64,000 nucleotides of DNA from Lethocerus indicus (lineage: Eukaryota; Arthropoda; Insecta; Hemiptera; Belostomatidae). Location: contig JACDQD010000011.1 of the NCBI GenBank assembly GCA_019843655.1, forward strand, positions 11,512,604-11,576,603, written 5' to 3'. Made by a program: the position numbers and the translations under genes. The notes beneath the pieces are model-generated. The model had not been told where the DNA came from. It worked only from the letters and a program-made list of their open reading frames with translations, and did not search any database. Of this stretch, positions 45,914 to 57,407 are shown piece by piece (the first letter of the stretch is position 1; every line of letters begins with the position of its first letter).

Positions 45914-48144
45914 CCATAATTCGCTAGGCGTTGCCCACAACACCGTGGGTAACTTGCGTTACTTTTAGGTAGCTTGTATTAATTTTAACGAAGGACTAAG
46001 CACTTTGGCAGTAGATCGTGGAAGACTGTCATCCAGAACAACAAAGTTGACCCCTGTTCCCATTTTATGATTCCTAAGAGCCGGGGGCGCTGTGTTTTTT
46101 ACTGCCGTCCAGAGAGGACGATCCCTCCTCCCACAACCCCACCACTATAAATAGACCGAATAGTCCACCCTCCACTCAGGTTTCCTAGCACTTAAGTGGC
46201 TTAGGAGGCAGAAGCGCGGGTCTTTGTGCGGCCCTGGCCTTGACATTAGAGGAGCCCCGGCCTGAAAATAAAGACACAAAGGGCAATAATAGAAAGCCCC
46301 GGGGCACAATAGGGAAGGGCAGGGATCAACACAAAAGGGTACCGTCTGGAATAAACAAGGGAAATTTCTCCGCTAAGAAATTTAATTCATCAAATATTAT
46401 CAGCGTGGATACAAGTTGTATGCAAACTTTAGACAAATGTTTTTTATTTACTCTTGAATTACGGCACATTATAATCTTTAATTTATAGTATTTTGGCTGG
46501 GCAATAATGTCCTGAATACTTTTCCGTAATTATTCAGTTCGCATTCGTAATTTATGAAAACGCCATTGGACATTGTAGATTAACTTCTATTAAGATATAC
46601 TTAGAATATAAAAATATATTACAGTTAACGAATGAAGCGTTGGTTGAAAGTCAAAATTATTATTTCCAAAAATACGTAAAGATACCCGGTTTAAGTAATG
46701 ACAAGAAAAAGATATAGCGTTGACTCTGATCCACATTTACGGATCAGTAGAGAAGATCTAAGATAAATTGCAGTCCGGTAATACCGCTTTCAATCGAACC
46801 GGTAACGGCGAAAGGGAAATTAATCGGACGACTAAAGGCGGGTTTTCCGGCCGATCTCTCAACCAATTTTTTTCCCCCCCATGAAAAGGGGATATATACA
46901 GGTCTGGAGAACGGGTTACTGGGGTTGGACGGCTGAGAAACCTCGGGACGTGAGGTCAAAGGGCAGACAAGGTTACCGCAACCCCGAGGAGCGCAGATTA
47001 ATTGAGCGTATAACTGGGCCGACCGTCATAAAGGTACCGTGAAATTGGATGCCCCAGTTTATGTCGGGGGTTTCGGGGGTTTGTTGGGTCTCGGACATCG
47101 CCCCGTCCGTTCTTTGACTTTTCTTACCGTCCGAAAAACACGAATCCCCGGCGAGAGCGAGCCTATAAATAAAGCCTTAATCCAATTTCAGTTTCACCTC
47201 CCCCGGGGTGAATTCGTGAATGCGATAAGGCGGTGATGCAACGAAAACGCGTAAACCCAAAACAACCGGATAATAATATGCGTGTAATAGTTCAGGAATT
47301 CGTATAACTATTATATACTAATATATACTTTATTTTTGGATATTAAGATTTTGTAATTTTGGTATAATTTATGAGTGGTAGTGGGCGCAACGTCAACGTT
47401 TTGGCCGTCTTAAAGCCTCCAAGTTTTTCCTTGATCTTTATAAAGTACGCGGGACTTAGTTGCTTCCAGTCCAGTCCAGGTGTTTAGATACAATTCGTCG
47501 AAAGTGGTTTAATTCGGGTGTTGTCGTCATCGTATTTCGGCGCATTGTTTCATTTTTGCTTCTCTCGAAAGGTGGCCCGGGGTTGGAAACTTCCGCAATA
47601 ATTCAAATCACAATAGCGACCCCACAACGGGGGTTTATTTGCTCGACCTTTCCCGGCACAAAAAATGAAACGCGGTCCCGTACCCCGCGGCGTGTGTGTA
47701 CACTCTCGCGCCGACGCTCCGTGCGCGCGTACGGGGCCGCGTAACGATCCGTCCTTGTAGTCCTGTGAATGGGACTGGAACCGCCGCCCCCCCCCCCCGC
47801 CTCCCAATCGTAAAGAAATGGCCGTGCACAATAAGGATCGGTGTCGTAGTCCGCTTCCGCCACCTCGTTAGACGCCGCCCCCGCATAACACCACCAACGC
47901 CCACATAATCGCCCGGGCCCCTCCGATGGGTCCCCCAATATCGATCCCGGCCCCCAACAACTGTCCCTCCAGCTTCTTATTACCGGAGAAAATTTCATTA
48001 AGCCCCACTTAAAGAATCGTTAAGCCCTCGCTGTACATTTCTCTATATAAGAGCCAGGCTCGCGTCGGTTGATACGCTTTGAAACACCCGAATAAATTAT
48101 TTCTACAATAACTCATCGGGGCTTTATTTACAATAACTTTTGTT
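45914..48144. other. Long spacer with GC-rich patches, no gene seen
   Basis: GC-rich at about 46080-46360, 46880-47240 and 47380-48000. The last holds overlapping frames on both strands, including a 131-codon minus frame (47603-47998), none recognisable. A possible core promoter is listed separately. Confidence 0.4.
46146..46179 (+). promoter_or_regulatory. Possible TATA plus initiator core promoter
   Basis: TATAAATA at 46146-46153 is followed by TCAG at 46176-46179, with 32 bases from the first T of the TATA box to the A of the initiator. That fits the insect TATA/Inr arrangement. No recognisable exon lies downstream: the open frame at 46240-46488 begins at TTG. Chance occurrence in 64 kb is quite possible. 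Confidence 0.2.
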
Positions 48145-48245
48145 TAGAGTAACTGTTTTGTGGTCTGCGAGGGTTTGGAATACCGTAGATTTCGTGTGTT
48201 TCTGTCTCCTCTCTCTGGTTTGGACTTTTGCTAGACCGGTTTCGT
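48145..48245 (-). mobile_element. Hairpin element, 100 bp tail-side fragment
   Basis: AACTGTTTTGTGGTCTGCGA, AATACCGTAGATTTCGTGTG and GTCTCCTCTCTCTGGTTTGG, breaking off after CTAGACCGGTTTCG. Only the tail and outer arm remain. Confidence 0.85.
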
Positions 48246-48463
48246 ATTAAAACGGGGGTAAATTACGCTTCGATCATGCCTAAGGGCCGCATGATGGAAC
48301 TGCATCTGAATGCCGTGTATGACTTATATATATAGCAGTTGCGGTGAAATAGTAACTACAGAGATTAAATAATTTGAAAGTCAACAGTTTTCTATTCAGT
48401 TAATTGTAATAAGCGGAGTATGTAATAATCTCGCCTGGTTAGTATGCGTCAATGTTATGCTCT

Positions 48464-48735
48464 TAAGTTTAACATACCTGTTTTATGGTCTGCGAGGGAT
48501 TGGAATACCGTGGATTTCGTGTGTCTCCTCTCGCTGGTTTGGTCTTTTGCTAGACCGGTTTCGGTTGCTCGCCATCTTCAATAGCGGTGTTAGTCACTTT
48601 TGGCACTTTGGATTTTTTTCGTGCATCCTCACTGCACTGTCACTGTCACCTGTACTGTCAATGGCGAGCAGCCTAAATCGGTCTAGCAAAAGACCAAACC
48701 AGCGAGAAGAGACAGAAACACATGAAATCTACTAT
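48464..48735 (-). mobile_element. Hairpin element, both arms, partly deleted
   Basis: Tail AAGTTTAACATACCTGTTTT, first arm to CACTGTCACTGTCACCTGTA, no loop, then the outer second arm from ATGGCGAGCAGCCTAAATCG to GAAACACATGAAATCTACTA. The arms are adjacent, so this copy forms an almost loop-free hairpin of about 100 bp. TTATGCT on both sides (48455 and 48749) is not adjacent to the edges and is not claimed as a TSD. Confidence 0.88.
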
Positions 48736-48739
48736 AAAT

Positions 48740-50390
48740 TTTGTTATATTATGCTGATAAAATGTAATGACTATATTAAGCTAGTGTAAGAAATCTGTTG
48801 AGACAATCGTGAAGTTGAACTGAATACCCCATTTATGTCTCTAAATTAATACTTAATTTTTATAATTTATTAACAGCTACATATATTCAGGCTCAGAGGA
48901 TCTGACAACCTGAGAGGACTGATTTAATCTCCGCCCGAGGCTAAAGGGAGAGCGCACTACGCCGATAAAAGCTCCAACAACAGCTATTATAAGTATATTA
49001 TAAGTTAATGCGGAAACCATTTTTGTGACGGCGGGTGCGAATATGTTAACCCCCGGCAAAGCGGACCCGGGACTTAATAATAGTTGGTTCGGGAAGTTTA
49101 AATATTCCTGCCGGAGCCATTTCCGGAATAGGTTGGTGGGCGGGGAACTTTAGAATTTATCGAGGCGGCGACTCCGAATTTAATTTTCCGAATGCGCAAC
49201 CGGCGCGGTGGGGGCGACTAAAAAATTGTACTGAGGACAATGTAGATATTTCGAGATATCTGCTGATCGTTACAGCAATAAGCTAAGCCTAGAGCGATAA
49301 AAACAATGGCCGAAAACACGCTAATACACACAGCGATCTGGTAGTCTCTTTTAAAAATCCCCAACGTTTTATGTAAAACTGCATGTCTGAGTAGGAGAAG
49401 AATATTTCTTGTCAGAGTATTTAATACTCTGATCTTAGAATATTGCCAATATCATAAATTTGAGTGTCAGGCTGCTGTCAATGAAGATTTCGGTACGAAG
49501 TGTTTCTGGCACCACCACTATCCTATAATTGTTGACCATCTCAGAGACCATTAACAGCGCTGTTTCCAAGTGCATAAAATACGTGAGATAAATGTATTTC
49601 CACGTTCTGCAATCTTGGTTCGAACCCAACAATGGTTTTAAGACAAACAATATCCGACTGTAAATCAGTTAATTTACCTACAGTCGGGCAAACATAACCT
49701 CCCGGCCGGGAATTAATTTCGTCGGTCGAGCTTTCGCCGCAACTTTAATTTATACGAGGTCCCGATCTCTCTATTTAAAGATGGAATTTCTCGTTTCAAT
49801 TCAGCTACGGGGGTGGGGTGGGGGGTAATATTTAGCGCGCTTTCAGCTTTTGAAATCGCCGGGCGCTTTTAAAACGCGGAGCCAACTCTCATATTTTATT
49901 TAGAGCAATTAAAAACAATGACTTTTCAGCGGGGGCCCATTTCCCCCCGAAGGGTTCGTTATTTACCTCGTTCTGATATTCGGGCAAACGTGGAGTAATA
50001 AATTCGACGATGGAAATGTGTACTTAATGTCTTACAACTTTTAAATTTAAATTTGATCTTACGTATTTGGACCGTTATGAGATATTACCCAAGAGACAGT
50101 AATTTAAGCAGAGACCGTAATAAGTGGTGAAGGAATTTCAATTGCTGATTTCGCTTTGTGAAAACAAAGATACGAAAAACAGCTAGACCATTTTTGGGGC
50201 CTGAAATTGGTTTTAAAAATGTCTTTCCTTCATATATTCATATTCAACAAAATACCTTACTCTGACAAAAATCATTATATGTATGTAGTGCATGTATCGA
50301 CATGGTGCCAAAATTAGACATTCTTTGTCCTGAGTAATAATTTGCGAAATAGGAGGGCTACTGCAGCTGAACGACTGTTAGTCTTATGTT
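48740..50390. other. Spacer with GC-rich patches, no gene seen
   Basis: GC-rich at about 49020-49240 and 49680-50000. A perfect palindrome-like stem, CAGAGTATT-TAATACTCTG, lies at about 49413-49431. GGTTCGAACCC near 49619 is reminiscent of a tRNA B box, but no cloverleaf can be built around it. Confidence 0.4.
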
Positions 50391-50400
50391 ACTATTAGTG

Positions 50401-50580
50401 TAGTTTAACATTCCTGTTTACAGTGTTACTGTTTAACAGAACAAGTGACAGTGACAGTGCAGTGAGGATGCAGGAAAAACATCTAAAGTGCCAAAAGTGA
50501 CTAACACCGCTACTGAAGATGGCGAGCAGCCGAAACCGGTCTAGCAAAAGACCAAACCAGCGAGTGGAGACATCTACGAT
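50401..50580 (-). mobile_element. Hairpin element, internal deletion, possible 16 bp TSD
   Basis: Tail piece TAGTTTAACATTCCTGTTTA at left is followed within 40 bp by the second arm (AGTGACAGTGACAGTGCAGT ... CTACTGAAGATGGCGAGCAG ... CCAAACCAGCGAG), so nearly the whole first arm is missing. ACTATTAGTGTAGTTT at 50391-50406 and ACTATAAGTATAGTTT at 50581-50596 agree at 14 of 16 bases; the last six bases overlap the family's own TAGTTT start, so the duplication may be only ten bases. Confidence 0.88.
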
Positions 50581-50596
50581 ACTATAAGTATAGTTT

Positions 50597-51024
50597 CACA
50601 ATGGCGAAACCGGCATAGCTATGGCTAAAATTAAATTCATATTTTACTACACGGATTCAGATCGCTTTAATAATTTCCCTATCATTGATCAAATTGGGCT
50701 TGTTGAGGACACTAATTTACATCAGCAACAAGAAATGGGGAACGTCCAGCGGTTGTAGTCGAAATACACGATACATTGGTATCAGATAGCTGGGGTTGAC
50801 ACTGTTCAATACATGGACTGTTTTTGTGCTTTTGTGTCCTCCTTCGCCCCCGCCGTCCAATCGTTGTTTGTTTGGCCCAGTTATATTGGCGGCCCTTCCT
50901 CCCCACCGCCGCCGAACATCCCTCCTCCTTTTCGGCCCTATCTCCTCAGGCTAACCCCCTATTTGCTTTGTCCCGACGAGTCCTCCCTCTGTTCCGAACG
51001 AATTATTAACAAAAGGAAGACACC
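50597..51024. other. Spacer, no gene seen
   Basis: GC-rich, pyrimidine-rich block from about 50840. Frames at 50813-51043 and 50824-51009 are proline-rich and unrecognised. Confidence 0.4.
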
Positions 51025-51041
51025 GAGGAGAGAGAGTGAGT

Positions 51042-51072
<31 letters not shown>

Positions 51073-51077
51073 GAGAG
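51025..51077 (+). repeat. GA microsatellite, imperfect
   Basis: GA dinucleotides with GTGA and GACA interruptions. Confidence 0.9.
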
Positions 51078-51595
51078 CGAACGAAAATCAAAACATCGGC
51101 CCTTTGATAAATACTGGAAGAGGTGGACTGTTCCGCGAAACGGGAACAGGCCGGGGGGCCATAGCGGATTATTGGGAAATTTCGGTTCCCGCGGTTCCGT
51201 AATCCGCGAAAAATTCGGTCGAATTAATCTCCCGGTCGCCTTTTGAGTCTTCTTGCGGAAAATCCTTATATACCCCCGGGATCAGACCACTAAAACGTCC
51301 GTCGATATAACATCTATCGTTTCAATTAAACACGAGATATTTCAATCAATACCTAACAGCCTGAAATATATAAAATTCGCAAGAAAGGTTTCCTAGGATA
51401 CAGTATCACCAGACAAGTCCATTAAGGTTTTTCCAAGCGGTATCAGCGCAAGAACACACTGAAGATGTAATAAATTATTTCGGGTGTTAAAAAAAAAACA
51501 TGAGAGCAAATTTCTACGAGTGAATGAAATTGCACAGAGTGACATGATATTTTAATAGGGATATTTCAGGAGTAGCGGTATTGATCAATCGATCC
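51078..51595. other. Spacer, no gene seen
   Basis: GC-rich to about 51250, AT-rich after. No recognised feature. Confidence 0.4.
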
Positions 51596-52026
51596 CCTTT
51601 GATTGAATTAAAAGGGCGAAAATCCCCCGGCGTTGTAATGAGCAAAAACGTAGCGTCGGTAGAACAATTTGAGCAATTCTTTAATGCGAAAGATTACATG
51701 ACAGGTAAACCATTAGACTGTGAAAATATTACTCTTACAGGAAAGAATATTTAATTTTTATCTTAAATAAAATGTATATTATAAGAGAATAGAACAATTC
51801 TAATAGATTGTTGGCAGTTCTGCTATGTATTCGTAGTTTGAAGTTTCCTTCTATTTTTTTTTAAATTCTAAAAAATTATTTTTAATACTTATTACAACAA
51901 GTTTAATGAGTGTTTTAATGAATTTGTTCTGTGGTTCTCAATTCATATATATTACAAATTTTGGAACGGGGCTGTTAATACTAAGGCGCAAGACCTTGCA
52001 GTTATGCGGGTCTGCCATCAGCGCCG
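51596..52026 (+). repeat. Inverted repeat pair, left copy, with short reading frame
   Basis: Begins CCTTTGATTGAATTAAAAGG and ends ATGCGGGTCTGCCATCAGCG, matching 53590-54029 in reverse complement. The first ~160 bases hold a plus-strand frame from before the repeat edge through VVMSKNVASVEQFEQFF and TGKPLDCENITLTGKNI to TAA at about 51753-51755. An ATG at about 51640 opens a 38-codon version. Identity of the frame is unknown. The inner ~55 bases (51972-52026) are a copy of the 63 bp interspersed repeat. Confidence 0.85.
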
Positions 52027-53589
52027 ATCGTGTTGAACCACCTTGATAATATATTATTTAGCGAGAAAGATTTCTTTTGCCGGATTTTTAGATTTCTGCC
52101 GCTGTAGCCGCATTTCCGATTGTATCGGCAGGTTTCCCCGTTAGGCGGTCGCAAATTATTCCTAATTACTTTGAGGGTTGTGGCTGGGGGAGCATTGTTG
52201 GCAATTTTGCATCCGTGGCCGGGGAGGGGGCCCAAGTACGCAAAACTGGCGCGCTGTTTATGCAATCGAAGCGTAATTTACGCCCGTTTTAATACGAAGT
52301 CCGGCACCAATTTCGAGAATGTTTTACATCCTCCCGCCCACCGCGCCGTATAACTATCGGGTAATTGACGGGCCCGGAGATAGCGTTCGGTAAACGCCCG
52401 CGGTTATTTACACCGCGCCCTGGCAAACATTTTGCAAATCCGAAACCGTTACGGATTAATTAGGTCCCGCTTATTTGTTCGAGTGGGCGGGGGCAATTCA
52501 TGGTTCAGATAAACGGTCGGTCGGTAAGCGACAGAGGTACGTTGGAAAGCGCTTCAAAAATACTCAATTGACGTAATCATTTTCATTCACCGCATCATTC
52601 CGACAAAATATTCAGGTTCCAGGAGGACCAAGCAACAATATTTCTATAAATAAAGTTACTAGTTTTCGTTCAAAAATTCCAATGGACGTAGATTGTGGCA
52701 CAATGCTACTACAACTGTCCCTTTCTAATTTACAGCCATAATATTTAAATATTCATCTTTAGAAGATTTACACCTAAATTCATTTATCTAATGTTATAAA
52801 AGGTGTGACCAATATATCTGGAATCGTTAGGGTGAGCATATACTGTTGATTTGGGTTACATATCTTCTTATTCAAATATTATTGTGTACATCAAATATTA
52901 GGGCTGAAAAATTCGCCGCCGTTACGATTTAAGCCGAAGTCGGTCGGTTCTTGAAATTGCGGCTAATTCCTCGGTACATTCCATTGGGGATTAAACGGGA
53001 CATGGAAATAATACGGCGTGAGGGGAGCGGGGTCGGCAGAGGGAGCTGGAACCCAGTAGCGTGCCAAATATCTCCCTTTTAATTGACCCGAGCGATAACT
53101 CAGTTAATATAACTCGGCTGTGAGGGGAAGGGGAGTTGGGCCCGGACTTGGGACCAACTTGTGCCGGCCGAGGGCGGAACTTCAGCAAAATATAAACAGC
53201 TTCGTCGACAATATACGGTTTTGCCTACCCCGGCCCCGCTAATGGCCCCGACGATGAATACACCCCAGAGGCTTGGAACCGAGTATAAAACCGTATCTGA
53301 AGACATATTGTATATTTAGCGGAATATTAACTTCTACATTTTCCGGCTGGATATTCATCATTTCAGTGCGACAGCCATCGCCGCGATTTATAATTTAAAA
53401 TTTGTAACAAATTGGAAAGCATAATTCAATTCCGTCAGAGACAGTGAGGAAGTGCACACCGACTGCTACTGTCTTGAAATTTCGGTAAAATACGTTCGGC
53501 AGTAGGTTTTCACGCAGCCAACACAAACTGAAATATATCACATGAAAGCAATGTGACGTTTTTATCCCGGCCGGTTTTTCTAATGCTCA
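52027..53589. other. Region between the inverted repeats, no gene seen
   Basis: GC-rich at about 52080-52530 and 52900-53280, AT-rich elsewhere. No transposase domain seen, so this is not evidently the body of a transposon. Could be unrelated DNA between two independent insertions. Confidence 0.45.
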
Positions 53590-54029
53590 CGGCGCTGATG
53601 CCAGACCCGCATAACTGCGAGGTCTTGCGCCTTAGTATTAACAGCCCCGTTCCAAATTTTGTAATATATATGAACTGAGAACCACTGAACAAATTCATTA
53701 AAAACACTCTAAAACTTGTTACAATAAATATTAAAAATAATTAAAAGACATTTTTAAAAATGAAAAGGCGGAAAAATAGAAGGAAACTTCAAATTACGAA
53801 TACATTGCAGAACTGCAAACAATCGATTAGAATTTTTGGATAAAAATTAAATATTCCTTCCTGCAAGAGTAATATTTTCACAGTCTAATTGTTTAACTGC
53901 CATGTAATTTTTCGCATTAAAAAATTGCTCAAATTGTTCTAGGAACGCTACGCTATCTGCGCATTCTTTTTGCGGAATCCTGCTCATTACAACGCCGGGG
54001 GATTTTCGCCCTTTTAATTCAATCAAAGG
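53590..54029 (-). repeat. Inverted repeat pair, right copy, with short reading frame
   Basis: Minus-strand partner of 51596-52026. Its minus frame runs from PLIELKGRKSPGVVMSRI through KECADSVAFLEQFEQFF and VKQLDCENITLAGRNI to the same TAA. It has 24 more bases (8 codons) than the left copy just after the shared ATG-AGC, an in-frame difference. Most other differences change amino acids, which argues against strong purifying selection since the copies parted. Confidence 0.85.
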
Positions 54030-56845
54030 GCCTTATTTAAGCGCACTTTGATTTCCACTCCGGATTTCCGACAGTTCTTAGGAGAACTCTCCGCGCCCAC
54101 CCCATCAGCTTGCTCTCAAGTTGAAGTTAATCAGAAAATGTAAATGAACCTCAATCCGAGATCGAGAGAGGCCGCGGCCGGTTTCGGAGCAGTCGTCGGC
54201 AATAAGTTTTTAATCCTTTTTCGCCTGTTCCCCCCCTTGAAAGTTCAGCGTTCGGTTCGTTTTTTTCCCCCTCAGGGGACAAGAAAAAATTTCAACGATG
54301 AAGCACTTTTAATAATACCCCGATTACAGTGATGAAGGTGGAAGGTCCGCGTTAATGTCGAATGCCAGTACATAAAATCCCCGACGATGAATGTCAATTC
54401 AGCAAGTTCGGTCGGTGGACAAATGATCTTGGGACATCAACGTTCTATTATCTGCCAGTGAACTTTGAGAGATCAACGCCCCTCCGCCATGAAATTAAAC
54501 TGCGGCCGAATATTTGTTAAACAACTACTGATCGGGATTCAGATCGATAGTTTGAACAACTATTTCCCATCATCAACGGGGGGATGAAATGCCCATATAG
54601 GCGGGTCGGGACTGAAAGGAGATTCCGAAGTCACGTTTGATAGAGGTCCCCCCCCACTGCATAGCTCAATGATTACATCCTGTGGTGAAGAACCAAATTT
54701 TCGTTCAACTGAAAATTTTAATTGATTAAACATGTACCGAATAGAATTATAATTTTAACTATTATTATACTTTTTTCCGCTCTCTGAATTATTATTTGAA
54801 GATTAAATTAACGACCTCGTAACAGATTTTGGCTACTAGAATAGATATTTCTGTACATTTTTGTTGCGGTAGTTCCGAATAGATGACGATAGAAGCGAGT
54901 GGAGACACGGGGGTTCTTATATGATTCTATCATCCCGCGCTAAACCCTTTATTGCGATTTTGAAAAGACAGGACCCCATTTTAGAAACGGTTATTTCTGA
55001 AGAATTCGGCTTATTTATACGCTGCGGAGGTCTTTCCATCGAGTTTATAAAAAGAAAAAAAAGGGGGTCGGAGTCAATTAAGAGGGCAGGACTTGGCACC
55101 CCGTCGGATTTTTCATGGCCGGGGGTGGGTCGCCCCTTGCAATTTGGCATTTCAACCCTCGAGGTTTTAGCGCACGCCGCAATATAAATGTTAGTCGTTT
55201 ATGCGGTTCTTTTTCACCCGTGTCGGTGCTTACTCCGTCGCTCCTAGACAGAGTGGACCCCCGGTTTGTTCGATGCCTGCAGTTTTCGACGAAATTTATT
55301 TTTATTATTAAATTCCGGTCATTAACTAAAGTTTCAGTTTACTTTGTGTGGGGTGTCTTCAATCATTCCATTCGTATTTATTCTGTCCCAAGCTAGAACA
55401 CCAAATCAGCGTACCCCCTTGTACCCCTACCGATATATTTTCATAACAAACTTCGCACTAAAGGGGTCGTCCTTAGAGGACTTCGGATGTGACGAAGGCG
55501 CCCAACCTTGGGCCTCGAGTTCCTCAGAAGGCGAAGTTGTTACGGGCGCTTCAAGTGTGCTCCTGGAAACGAGGTGCAAACAGAACACTGAGGGAAAGCC
55601 ACGGGAAAGAGGGCGATAATTGTTCCAAGCTGCGGACAAGAACTACGAAGGGAGAAATCTGCCCTGCAGATTTCTCCAGAAGGTGTTATAATATTTCACC
55701 TGTGTTTTCACGTTTTCCATATTTGCAAGGGATTCGAGTGACCGCCGTAAAGTTCAAACTCGACATTTTAAAACTTCATTCAAGTCCCAAACCTATGAAC
55801 ACTGATTCGCGATGATAGTTTCAGTGGTGTTGATGTTGTAACACCACGAATTTCTTAATCTTAATTGGAGCTTCCATATTTCTCGAACAACGTCATAATA
55901 TTCGATTAAAGAGTTTTTAATTCTAAATTTTAAATTTGTAGTTATTGTACGTGCTGTAATAGTAGTGTACTACACAAGAATTGTCCCATCGTTCTCTTGA
56001 TCCGGAATCGATTTGTTTACAAGTAAGAATGAAACAAGAAAGGTTAAGAAAAAAGTAAGGTTATTCAAGTCGGGTTGCGGGTACTGGGGGTGGGCGGGGG
56101 AAGGCGCTATAGAAAGGCTCTCTAAGAACAAAGAAACATTTCAGACTTTAATTAACTGTTTGACGTGAGCCTATTTTTCACTGGGAACTTAAGTTCCCCC
56201 TTTGTCCGTCTAAAAAGTCAATTTGGAATTACTTCCCGCCCGGGGACCTGCCGGACGAAATATTCAAAGTATTCTTTACCAGGCTGGCGTCTGGAAATAG
56301 CCCCCCCAACTACCCTCTGAATTCCTCCCCGCTTCGAACAACACAGAAGCGGGCACGATTTCTTAAAACCTATGAAGAAAACGCTTTACGCTCGGCATAA
56401 AGCGGTCCGCCATGAAACCGCCGTTTCGAAACACATCCGACCGAATAACAACCGGCTACATTACTGCTCTAGATAAGTCACAAAAACGGTAGAATAATAA
56501 TAATTGAGACAATGAAATATCGTAGTTTTATATCTCCACAATTTGGTCGGACATTATACTATATTTTGTTTATACTCTTAATAAATCATTTAATTTATGA
56601 ACTAATTTATTTCCAAGTTTTGTTTGAAAGAAAAAATTAACGAACGAATCAAAATTAGAGGGGGGATTGGCATATAAATAAAAAACTTATTTTTTATTCA
56701 TTTTTGGAGGAATAATAGAATTCAAATCGTGAATTCACTATCGTATTAAGTACAACAATAAGGATGTAAAATAAATAATTATTTCAAAGTAATGGGGGAT
56801 GAAAAATGAATTGCGACAAATAAGGCTGCACTAGTATATAACAGT
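54030..56845. other. Long spacer with GC-rich patches, no gene seen
   Basis: GC-rich at about 54050-54330, 55090-55280 and 56050-56460. Overlapping frames at 54917-55815 on both strands are 70-108 codons long but unrecognised. No repeat family seen. Confidence 0.4.
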
Positions 56846-56856
56846 AGAGTGTTGGC

Positions 56857-57396
56857 ATCCCCATACCCGACTGAAAAGAACAGACCTAAATCGCAAATTT
56901 GGACTGTTGAGACCTCATTTGAAGAGGACATCAAAACTTACAATAGTCAACAAAGTGACAATATATAAAGCCATACTAAAACCGACATGGACATACGGAA
57001 TTGAAGTATGGGGTTCCGCCCAGAAATCTAACATCGCTCGCATCCAAACATTCCAATCAAAAGTCCTTCGTACCATCCTTAATGCTCCCTGGTATATTTC
57101 TAACCAAACAATCCATAATGACCTCAACATACCAACAGTTGACGAAGTCACGCTTCCTTAAATTCCATTCCCGCCTCTCTCCACATCCAAATCCACTCGT
57201 TCAGTCCCTTTCCTCTTTTACCCATGTTAAGCCATGCGACTTAAACGCCACTGGCATAGGGACTTTCTGTAGGCCGGATACAGGTCAAGTACCATCACTG
57301 GATGGCGTATTTATCGAGCGAAACAAGTCAAACAAACCGCCATTGTACCTATAACTGGCATATAGTTGATTGTACAATAAATAAAGTTAAAAAAAA
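56857..57396 (+). mobile_element. Jockey-like LINE fragment, subfamily B, 11 bp TSD
   Basis: The best-preserved copy of the recurrent ~540 bp unit. It starts ATCCCCATACCCGACTG and keeps one long frame (to 57161) with LTIVNKVTIYKAILKPTWTY, EVWGSAQKSNIARIQTFQSK, VLRTILNAPWYISN and NDLNIPTVDEV, after which a deletion shifts the frame. The 3' UTR is complete (AGTACCATCACTGGATGGCG, TTGATTGTACAATAAATAAA) and ends in an A run. AGAGTGTTGGC is exactly repeated at 56846-56856 and 57397-57407. It lacks the reverse transcriptase active site (no YADD-type motif), so it was mobilised in trans or truncated during insertion. Confidence 0.95.
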
Positions 57397-57407
57397 AGAG
57401 TGTTGGC

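Noticed and set aside
45720..45915. TSD CC(G/A)TAATTC around the 45748 Jockey tail
   Set aside because: The left repeat is not adjacent to a defined element edge, so the match could be chance.
47603..47998. 131-codon minus-strand frame as a gene
   Set aside because: Overlapping frames on both strands, Gly runs from a C run near 47790, no known family.
49560..49645. tRNA-like sequence with GGTTCGAACCC
   Set aside because: The T-arm-like motif is there, but no acceptor, D or anticodon stem could be paired at the right distances.
52027..53589. Interior of the inverted repeats as an autonomous transposon body
   Set aside because: No transposase-like protein pattern found in any frame; the repeats may be two separate insertions.
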